Shown here: one piece after another, positions 26,633 through 32,692 of the stretch | How positions within the stretch are numbered: the stretch's first letter is position 1 | Layout: every line of letters begins with the position of its first letter | Source: an uncultured Neomegalonema sp. | GTDB taxonomy: Bacteria > Pseudomonadota > Alphaproteobacteria > Rhodobacterales > Rhodobacteraceae | Direction of reading: 5' to 3' | DNA: 32,692 nt | NCBI GenBank assembly: GCA_937948985.1 | Contig: CALFAK010000118.1 | Location: 1 to 32,692, forward strand | Notes under the pieces: generated by a model | The model's database searches: none | What the model was told of the DNA's origin: nothing | Seen by the model: the letters and a program-made list of their open reading frames with translations, nothing else | Program-made: the position numbers and the translations under genes

Positions 26633-28198
26633 TCAGCGGGACGCAAAATCTCTCGCAAACCGCTCCACGCGCCACGCATCGATGGCCTCTTTCAACGCCG
26701 CAGCCGTGGTTCTGCGCCATTTAGGCGAGGTCAGCCTTTTCAGATCCGCCGCATTAGACATGAAACCCAGTTCCAACAAAATCGACGGCATGTCGGGCGC
26801 TTTGAGCACGTGGAAGCTGTTATGCCGCACGAAATTACGCTTCAACGGCGTCACCTCGGCCAACGAGCCGCGCACTAGCTCCGCAAAACGGCGCGAGCCG
26901 ATTTGCGTTTCACGCCGCGACAAGTCCAGCAGAACCCGCACAACATCCTCACGCTCACCGTCCAGATCAATCCCGGCAACCTTGCCTTCGCGTTTGTTGA
27001 CGAACTTCTCGGTTGACCGGATTGAGGCCTCTTCGGACAACATGTAAGTGCCCGCCCCGCCAACGCTGGGATCATCAAACCAATCCGCATGGATCGAGAT
27101 AAACAGATCAGCGCGCTTGTCCCGCGCGAAAGACACACGATCAGGCAACGCAACAAACGTATCTGTGGTTCGGGTAGCGAAACTCACGTAATTCGGATCG
27201 GACTGCAAAAGCTCCAGCAGCGTGTTTGTAAACGCCAGCACCAGATCGGCTTCGCGGTGCTTCACATGCTCGCCCGTCCCCGGATCATGACCGCCGTGGC
27301 CGGGGTCAATGACAATGCGAAGCGGTCGGCGGCGTGGGGTCTCAGGAACCGCCTTGTTCAGCCGCGCCCCCAGCGCCGCCGCCAATGTGTCAATCCCGCT
27401 CTCCGGCTCCGTCGGTTCAGGCTTTTCAACAACACGCGGGCTACGCGGCGGTTTGAGCGCGGGTGGCGCAATCTTTGTCGCCAAGGCCAGTGTTTGCAGC
27501 TGTTTGGGCGCTTCCGGCTTCTTTGCTTCAGCCTTCGCCTTTGCCTTAGCCTCCGGTGCGGCATCGGGTTTCTGGACAGTGTCGTCTAATCCCGCCAACA
27601 ACGCGCCCAGCGCATCATATTCAGCGTTACCGGGATCAAATTGCCGCTTGCGAAACGCTTGACGCGTGACTTTGTCCACGGTTGGTGCGGGGCGCGCATT
27701 GCCATAGGCAACCGCAGGCTTGCCAATCCGCGAAATTCCCGCTGTGACGGGCTGACTGCGCCCCTCTTTCAACCGGATATCAAGCACATACCCGTTGCCA
27801 TCCTCGGCGCGCATCGTGTCGAACTGCGCTATCTGAGCCGGTCCGGCGAGTGAGAAGATAACCCGTGAAACCCCCGGCGATATGATGCCAAAGCGGAAAT
27901 CCTTAACCAAACGGCTTTCCACACGCCCGCTCGGACGCGGGATTTCCCAACCGATCTGCGGCAAATCAATCACCAAACGGTGCGGGTTTTCGAGAATGAA
28001 CAGCTTGGGCCTGACAGGAATATTGGTCCGCAGCATCATCCGGGTGAAATCGTCGTAGGTTCCAATCCGCACGGCTTGCACGGAGGCGAAAAACGGCGCA
28101 GGCGCGTTTGCGACGGCGGCGGGTAACCCGCACAGCACAAATGCCACGAAGAAACACATCGCCCGAATCACTGCGAAACCGCGTGCGAAAGCACCCAT
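26633..28198 (-). CDS. amiC: N-acetylmuramoyl-L-alanine amidase with AMIN domain
   Basis: A 521-residue periplasmic amidase that cuts the bond between MurNAc and the stem peptide, used to separate daughter cells. A signal-type hydrophobic segment at 14-31 ends in AVANA. The AMIN domain (about 38-140) targets it to peptidoglycan or the division site. A K/A/P-rich linker of about 120 residues follows. The zinc amidase_3 domain (roughly 285-510) shows VIDPGHGGHDPG (zinc H), HREADLVLAF (zinc E), SIHADWF (zinc H) and the catalytic E in ILLELGFMSN. The start at 28198 puts the signal peptide at the N-terminus; the frame runs on upstream to 28345 without meaning. It is divergent from rne. Confidence 0.94.
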   Translation of the reverse strand: MGAFARGFAVIRAMCFFVAFVLCGLPAAVANAPAPFFASVQAVRIGTYDDFTRMMLRTNIPVRPKLFILENPHRLVIDLPQIGWEIPRPSGRVESRLVKDFRFGIISPGVSRVIFSLAGPAQIAQFDTMRAEDGNGYVLDIRLKEGRSQPVTAGISRIGKPAVAYGNARPAPTVDKVTRQAFRKRQFDPGNAEYDALGALLAGLDDTVQKPDAAPEAKAKAKAEAKKPEAPKQLQTLALATKIAPPALKPPRSPRVVEKPEPTEPESGIDTLAAALGARLNKAVPETPRRRPLRIVIDPGHGGHDPGTGEHVKHREADLVLAFTNTLLELLQSDPNYVSFATRTTDTFVALPDRVSFARDKRADLFISIHADWFDDPSVGGAGTYMLSEEASIRSTEKFVNKREGKVAGIDLDGEREDVVRVLLDLSRRETQIGSRRFAELVRGSLAEVTPLKRNFVRHNSFHVLKAPDMPSILLELGFMSNAADLKRLTSPKWRRTTAAALKEAIDAWRVERFARDFASR

Positions 28199-28873
28199 TC
28201 CACCTGCCCTTATCCTTTGGATACCGTTCTTTACGACGGCATTCTCGCAGACAGCCTTAACACAAACTTCGCCATTGGAAAAAAGCATTTGGTAGTATCT
28301 TTCCATGCAAGTATCTTGTAATCGGATATAGCAGCATTGCTGCAACGCTCTTTTCAGGAGTTTCCGGCGTTAGATCGATACAAATGATCTGCCTCACACT
28401 TCTGAACGATGTAAAGTATGTCGCGCGGTTCTGGTTAAAAAACCGTTGTCCCGCGCGGATTAGAATGGATGTGACAGCGTTCTGCGCGCCGCCGAGGCGG
28501 ATTAAACACGCAGCTTTCCGCTGATATTGATTTTGCCGGGCATTGGCTCGGGTAAGTTTGCAGGCAAGGGCCTGATGATTTCCGGATGATCGCATCCGGC
28601 TTGGTTGAAACGGTGATCGAGAGCCGACAAAGGTGGCGAACAAGCAGGTGATTTCAAAATTGACCCTCCTTGGTTCCTCCCACGCACTGCGGCTCACGCG
28701 CGAAAACGCGCGGCGTTCCGGGCACAGCCCGTTCGCGATCCGGATATTACAGGAAAGGCGGAGGCGCCGTTTGCGCTCCCGCGACCCGGTTGGACTACAC
28801 GCAGGTTTGACAAACCTGCCATAAGCGAAACCGGGCCGTTCGGCGCAGCAGCGCCGTCCGAATCGAGTAGAGC
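28199..28873. promoter_or_regulatory. Divergent amiC/rne control region and structured rne leader
   Basis: This 675-nt gap has no supported gene. It contains a row of strong hairpins on the rne side: CCGGATG-ATCG-CATCCGG near 28582-28599, CGCGCG-AAAA-CGCGCG near 28697-28712, GCAGGTTT-GAC-AAACCTGC near 28801-28819, and a TTCGGCGC...GCGCCG..CCGAA structure ending about 20 nt before the rne ATG. RNase E in well-studied bacteria controls its own mRNA through 5' UTR hairpins; the layout here is consistent with that but unproven. The amiC-proximal part is plainer. Confidence 0.55.
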
Positions 28874-31624
28874 ATGGCTAAAAAGATGCTTATCGACTCG
28901 ACACATGCGGAGGAAACCCGCGTTGTCGTTATGGACGGTCAAAGGCTTGATGAATTCGACTTCGAGTCGATCAATAAGAAGCAACTTGCAGGGAATATTT
29001 ACCTTGCAAAAGTGATGCGGGTGGAACCGTCGCTTCAGGCCGCATTCGTGGATTACGGCGGTAACCGCCACGGATTTCTGGCCTTCAGCGAAATTCACCC
29101 CGACTATTACCAAATCCCGGCAGCCGAACGCGCCGCCCTCGTCGCCGCACAAGAGCGCAGCGCCGCCCGTTCCGCCGATACCGATGACAATGAGGCGGAG
29201 TCCAAACCCCGCCGTGGCGGTCGCGGCGGCTCCTCTCGTGGCGGCAGTTCCCGCTCGGCATCCGGCACCGCAACCCGACCCGCGCGGCGCGGCAGCAAAC
29301 CGGCTCGCCAGTCCCGTCCCCGCAAACGCACGAAAGAGGGCACATATATCGAGCGCGAGTTCCGCATCAGCGGCGGCGTCCGTGTGCGCCTTATCAACCC
29401 CAATGACGTGGTTGATCTCGACTTTCTCGAACGCGAATTCACCATCGGCGGCAACACCCCTGTTCGCGTATTCAAACTGACCCCTGAAGAGACGGGCGCC
29501 GCGCCCGAAGTGCCACAGGAACAGTCCGAAACACCGGAAGTCCCGGCAGACGACGATTCCAAACCCACAACGATGCACGCCTCAACCGAGCATCTTGACA
29601 GTGTCACCTCTGATGACGATGCGCAGGACGAGCCGGAATCCCTTGGTGGCGGCGACGATTGGGACGATCAACCCGTCCCCCGCGTCCGGATGCGTGATTA
29701 CAAAATTCAGGATGTCATCAAACGCCGTCAGATCATGCTCATCCAGATCAACAAGGAAGAGCGCGGCAACAAGGGCGCGGCGGTCACCACCTACCTGTCC
29801 CTCGCGGGCCGGTACTGCGTGCTGATGCCCAATACCAACAAGGGTGGCGGAATTTCGCGCAAAATCACCAATGTCACCGACCGCAAGCGCCTCAAAGAGA
29901 TCGCCGCAGAGATGGAGGTACCCAAAGGCATGGGCCTCATCATCCGCACAGCGGGCGCACAGCGCACGGGTGCCGAAGTGATCCGCGACTACGAATACCT
30001 GCTGCGCCAATGGGAAGCCGTGCGCAGCCTGACGATGGATTCGTTCGCTCCTGCGGCGATTTATGAGGAAGGCAGCCTCATCAAACGCTCGATCCGCGAT
30101 CTTTACACCAAAGACATCGACGAAATCTGGGTCGAGGGCGAAGCGGGCTATCGCGAAGCGCATGACTACATGCAGATGCTGATGCCCAGTCACACCAAAT
30201 ATGTGCGCCAATACAAGCAGCAGACCCCGCTGTTCATCAATCATCAGGTCGAAAACCACCTCGCCGCGATGTTCAACCCGACGGTACAACTGAAATCCGG
30301 CGGCTACATCGTCATCGGCATCACCGAGGCGCTGGTCGCCGTCGACGTGAACTCAGGCCGTTCGACCCGCGAATCCTCAATCGAGGACACCGCCGTCAAA
30401 ACCAACCTCGAAGCGGCGGAAGAACTGGCCCGGCAAGTGCGCCTGCGCGACCTCGCGGGCCTGATCGTGATCGACTTCATCGACATGAACGAGCGACGCA
30501 ACAATGCCGCCGTTGAACGCAAGCTGAAGGACAAACTGTCCAGCGACCGTGCCCGCATCCAAGTGGGCCGCATCTCCTCGTTCGGCCTGCTTGAAATGTC
30601 CCGTCAGCGCCTGCGCCCGGGCATGTTGGAGGCGACGACCACGCCTTGCGCCCATTGCCACGGCACGGGCCTCGTACGCTCGGACGACACGATGGCCCTC
30701 ACCGTATTGCGCGAGATCGAAGAAGAGGCACTGCGCAATATCTACTCGGTCATCAAGGTCGAAGCCCCGGTTTCCGTGGCCAATTTTCTGCACAATCACA
30801 AGCGCGACCGCATCGTCAGCATCGAGCAACGCTACGGCATCCGTGTGGTGATCGAGGGCGATATGGCCCGGATCAGCCCCGATTTCGAGCTTGTGAAGAT
30901 GAAACTCGAAGACGCGCCCGAACAGTTGCGCCCTGCCCCCGCCGCCGTCAGCATGGAAAGCGTCTACGCTGACGAAGACGAGGACAATCAGGACGACATA
31001 ACAACCGCGCAAACCGCCGAAGAACCGCCCGCGCAGGAAGCCCGCCCGGCAGAACCGACAGAAGAAGAAGGCGGTCGCCGTCGCGGCAAACGCGGTTCAA
31101 AACGCAATAACCGCGATGACGAGGCTGATCCGTTGCGCGTTATCGACACGGCTCAGGACGAAGCGGCCCGGGATAAGCCCTTCGACTACGCCGATGATGA
31201 CAGCAACCGCAGCAATTCCCGGCGCTCCCGTCGCGGGGGCCGTGGCCGTCGCCGCACCAACGAGGCACCGCAACGCGAGTTCGGCGAGGCGGCCGCTTTC
31301 GCCATGCTTACCGGACGCGACGCGCTGGACCGCGCCTTGCCGCAGATTTTCCGCGACACTGATGACAAGATTGAAATCGCGTCTCCACCGGCCCGCAAGC
31401 CCCGGAAAAAGGCGGCTCCCGAGCCTCAGCCTGAGGTGATCGAGATCGAAGTCGCGCCCATCGAGACACCTGTGGAAACCGTCGCCGTCGAAGAAACGCC
31501 GCAAATCCGGGAAGCCGCTCCGGTAGAGGTCGAGGAAGAAGCGATCCAAACAGGCTCCTTCGCCCCGGAAACCAAACCCGAAGAACCCGCCCGCCCCAAA
31601 CGCAGCGGCTGGTGGTCACGCTAA
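28874..31624 (+). CDS. rne: Ribonuclease E/G family endoribonuclease
   Basis: A 916-residue RNase E/G that cuts AU-rich single-stranded RNA and organises mRNA decay. The S1 RNA-binding domain starts at about residue 36 (AGNIYLAKVMRVEPSLQAAFVDYG) and is interrupted by an insertion of roughly 190 residues (about 82-270), first R/G/S-rich and then acidic, before resuming at DYKIQDVIKRRQ. The RNase H-like and DNase I-like domains carry catalytic D491 (VDVNSG) and D534 (VIDFIDM). The zinc link that joins subunits is CAHCHGTG near 597-604. From about 680 the C-terminus is a charged, disordered R-rich tail, as expected for degradosome scaffolds. It follows a hairpin-rich leader; a strong inverted repeat follows the stop. 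Confidence 0.95.
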   Translation: MAKKMLIDSTHAEETRVVVMDGQRLDEFDFESINKKQLAGNIYLAKVMRVEPSLQAAFVDYGGNRHGFLAFSEIHPDYYQIPAAERAALVAAQERSAARSADTDDNEAESKPRRGGRGGSSRGGSSRSASGTATRPARRGSKPARQSRPRKRTKEGTYIEREFRISGGVRVRLINPNDVVDLDFLEREFTIGGNTPVRVFKLTPEETGAAPEVPQEQSETPEVPADDDSKPTTMHASTEHLDSVTSDDDAQDEPESLGGGDDWDDQPVPRVRMRDYKIQDVIKRRQIMLIQINKEERGNKGAAVTTYLSLAGRYCVLMPNTNKGGGISRKITNVTDRKRLKEIAAEMEVPKGMGLIIRTAGAQRTGAEVIRDYEYLLRQWEAVRSLTMDSFAPAAIYEEGSLIKRSIRDLYTKDIDEIWVEGEAGYREAHDYMQMLMPSHTKYVRQYKQQTPLFINHQVENHLAAMFNPTVQLKSGGYIVIGITEALVAVDVNSGRSTRESSIEDTAVKTNLEAAEELARQVRLRDLAGLIVIDFIDMNERRNNAAVERKLKDKLSSDRARIQVGRISSFGLLEMSRQRLRPGMLEATTTPCAHCHGTGLVRSDDTMALTVLREIEEEALRNIYSVIKVEAPVSVANFLHNHKRDRIVSIEQRYGIRVVIEGDMARISPDFELVKMKLEDAPEQLRPAPAAVSMESVYADEDEDNQDDITTAQTAEEPPAQEARPAEPTEEEGGRRRGKRGSKRNNRDDEADPLRVIDTAQDEAARDKPFDYADDDSNRSNSRRSRRGGRGRRRTNEAPQREFGEAAAFAMLTGRDALDRALPQIFRDTDDKIEIASPPARKPRKKAAPEPQPEVIEIEVAPIETPVETVAVEETPQIREAAPVEVEEEAIQTGSFAPETKPEEPARPKRSGWWSR

Positions 31625-31648
31625 AGGCGGGTACGATCAGAACGATCG

Positions 31649-31680
31649 CGTTGTGCGTAATTTCAAAATTACGCACAACG
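31649..31680. terminator. Strong hairpin after rne (no U tract)
   Basis: CGTTGTGCGTAATTT (31649-31663) pairs perfectly with AAATTACGCACAACG (31666-31680); with a realistic 4-nt loop the stem is about 14 bp. It lies 25 nt past the rne stop. The following bases TGACAAAAACC lack a T run, so termination would need another mechanism, or the hairpin may simply protect the 3' end. Confidence 0.5.
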
Positions 31681-31768
31681 TGACAAAAACCTTGAGAGGG
31701 CCATGAACTATCACGCCCTGACCTCGTTCAACCGCAGAATACAGCGAATTTTAAGTTTTTATCGACTA

Positions 31769-31784
31769 TGTTTCACGTGAAACA
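31769..31784. promoter_or_regulatory. parS centromere-like site
   Basis: The sequence TGTTTCACGTGAAACA is a perfect 16-bp palindrome (18 bp with the flanking A and T) and equals the chromosomal ParB-binding parS consensus. ParB loads here and spreads to organise and segregate the origin region. Its intergenic position fits. Such sites usually lie near the replication origin. Confidence 0.88.
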
Positions 31785-31992
31785 TATGAAGAACACCACC
31801 ATTTTAAACATCACACATCATTCACCCTCAGCGTGTGTTAACGTTAAAAACAAAATGAATTCAATCCCATAGTCATCCGAAACGCCGCAATGCCGCTCTC
31901 ACACAAAAAATCATAAACACCATAAAACACCTCAACCGCTGCCCGTTCATCACCACTCCGGCACACAAAAGTGCCCCTGAACACCAAACCCG

Positions 31993-32115
31993 CCCAAATC
32001 ACTCTCCCTTAGAGTGAACAGCGATCAAGTTGGGCCACAGAGCGTCAGAATTCACGTGATTCTTGGCGTGAATTCTGACTCAAGGTGATCGACTTTCACT
32101 CTAGGGCGATTTGGG
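31993..32115. repeat. Long nested inverted repeat
   Basis: Four pairs of arms fold inward. CCCAAATC (31993-32000) pairs with GATTTGGG (32108-32115). TAGAGTGAA (32010-32018) pairs with TTCACTCTA (32095-32103). CGATCA (32022-32027) pairs with TGATCG (32086-32091). GTCAGAATTCACG (32044-32056) pairs with CGTGAATTCTGAC (32067-32079). The apex loop is 10 nt. The result is one interrupted hairpin about 120 nt long. Confidence 0.65.
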
Positions 32116-32260
32116 GCAGAGCGGATAATACAAACAGGCCATTACATTTCTCACCCTGCCCCGCATCCAGGGCAATCGCTTGAAAAGCCAAACTGTTAAG
32201 TCACCTGCTGTGAAGTCGTTTTACAGATTGGAAATTGTCATCGCCGGACTTGTTCCACGC

Positions 32261-32482
32261 GTGTCCGGCAGTTTTTAATTTTCAAGTGCGTGGTCACTAT
32301 TATCGGAAAGTGCTTCATATAAAGCTGGCGCATCACATTTACTGAAAAATATTAATTTCAAACCGGAAGTCACCCCGCGACTTGTTCGCGGGGTCCATCG
32401 TGCAAGGCGTGTGGACAAATGGATACCGCGATCAAGTCGCAGTAAGACAAGACTTTATAGAATCGGCATACTGCCGGACACT
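32261..32482 (-). repeat. MITE-like palindromic repeat, copy B (inverted relative to copy A)
   Basis: It is bounded by GTGTCCGGCA (32261-32270) and its inverse TGCCGGACAC (32472-32481). It carries the same two internal hairpins as copy A: CCCCGCGA-CTTGT-TCGCGGGG (32373-32393) and a TACCGCG/CGCAGTA pair with one mismatch (32424-32444). Beyond both ends lie further related arms (CGCCGGACTTGTTCCACGC at 32242 onward and its imperfect inverse near 32483-32500), so the terminal repeats may be about 30 bp long. Confidence 0.75.
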
Positions 32483-32524
32483 CGTGAACTTGTTCCGACG
32501 ATCCGGAACAGCAAACACCTCCGG

Positions 32525-32547
32525 ATTGTCGGGGCAAGCCCGACAAT
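32525..32547. terminator. Hairpin at the stop of the RTX-like gene
   Basis: ATTGTCGGG (32525-32533) pairs with CCCGACAAT (32539-32547) around GCAAG. It abuts the stop codon of the minus-strand partial gene. No U tract follows; it may be part of the palindromic repeat cluster. Confidence 0.4.
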
Positions 32548-32692
32548 CACACGATCCGGAAATCATCCACCACATCGGCAAAGGTGGTGTTCTCGATAAT
32601 CAGGATTTGTTCCTGCCCGCCAAAATCGGGCACCGCGCCAAAATTCAGTTCCACATGGGCGCCGTTCTGGGTGCCAAAGGTATCGAGCATCT
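32547..32692 (-). CDS. C-terminal fragment of a probable RTX/hemolysin-type calcium-binding protein
   Basis: The minus-strand frame enters from the right edge and stops at 32547; 47 residues are visible. The sequence (LDTFGTQNGAHVELNFG, then EQILIIENTTFADVVDDFRIV) resembles the end of hemolysin-type calcium-binding proteins, where an isolated domain with a D-x-DTI.DF / LTLLNTT..L..DDF pattern follows the nonapeptide repeats and carries the uncleaved type I secretion signal. No GGxGxDxxx repeats are in view because the gene is cut, so the assignment rests on a short stretch. Confidence 0.45.
   Translation of the reverse strand, partial: MLDTFGTQNGAHVELNFGAVPDFGGQEQILIIENTTFADVVDDFRIV

Larger units (their letters stand above)
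31625..32546. other. Long non-coding region with parS, nested hairpin and repeat copy B
   Basis: Some 920 nt between rne and the RTX-like gene end hold no convincing gene. In order: a 15-bp-stem hairpin (31649-31680), a perfect parS palindrome (31769-31784), an AT-rich stretch to about 31960, a nested inverted repeat (31993-32115), a small hairpin GCCGGAC...GTCCGGC (32243-32269) and the MITE-like copy B (32261-32482). No DnaA-box cluster (TTATCCACA or its complement) was found. Confidence 0.7.

Noticed and set aside
28694-29578. A 294-codon minus-strand frame at the start of rne
   Set aside because: It is antisense to the RNase E S1 domain and low-complexity insertion; its Gly/Ala-rich translation mirrors the repeats of that insertion.
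31740-31960. AT-rich stretch next to parS considered as oriC
   Set aside because: No cluster of DnaA boxes is visible and dnaA is not adjacent; the parS site alone is not enough.
32221-32547. Cluster of short palindromes considered as a CRISPR array
   Set aside because: The units differ in sequence and spacing, lack equal-length spacers and are explained by the inverted-repeat element.
32411-32599. A 62-codon plus-strand frame across repeat copy B
   Set aside because: It is a translation of the palindromic repeat; a similar sequence appears antisense in copy A. Such frames are typical of repeats, not genes.

Overview
The window looks like a chromosomal segment of an alphaproteobacterium of moderately high GC. 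The minus-strand order rne (divergent) / amiC / mrcA / prfB is a familiar alphaproteobacterial arrangement. prfB has no programmed frameshift, and the RNase E carries a long insertion in its S1 domain. I cannot place the organism to order or genus. The sulfopropanediol-dehydrogenase-type HisD homologue and the BCCT transporter hint at a marine or osmolyte-using lifestyle, but that is inference.

Layout. 1-4632 (all minus) is a possible catabolic or osmolyte group: a DegT-type PLP aminotransferase cut by the window edge, a BCCT transporter, and an HpsN-like dehydrogenase, separated by hairpins. 4986-9723 is a housekeeping and accessory mix: two EamA/DMT exporters, an HNH endonuclease, a carboxylesterase, an AlkA-like glycosylase and gluQ. 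9866-12014 (+) is a tightly coupled run of a class V aminotransferase-fold enzyme, a TfoX-N protein and rsmD, with 4-nt overlaps. 12435-14518 (minus) is a coupled pair of a CelD-like GNAT and a JmjC-type cupin. 14673-17877 holds a secreted DUF3108 protein, an NmrA-type protein, a DUF1761 membrane protein and a FolM-like short-chain reductase. 18035-20782 is secA, without the usual C-terminal zinc-binding tail. 21060-22294 is a surface-protein gene broken by a frameshift. 22473-28198 (minus) is the probable operon amiC-mrcA-prfB for cell-wall turnover and translation termination, and 28874-31624 (+) is rne behind a long, hairpin-rich leader.

The last kilobase has almost no coding sequence but much structure: a perfect parS site (31769-31784), a long nested hairpin (31993-32115), and a repeat of about 220 bp bounded by GTGTCCGG-type inverted ends. 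This repeat is the inverted partner of another copy 20 kb away at 12086-12303. The window closes inside the 3' end of a gene resembling the tail of RTX-type calcium-binding proteins.

No rRNA, tRNA, CRISPR array, integrase or transposase was found. The most distinctive observations are the parS site with its neighbouring palindromes, the MITE-like repeat pair, the truncated SecA tail, the frameshifted surface protein, the HpsN/BCCT pairing without HpsO or HpsP in view, and the cupin-GNAT pair.
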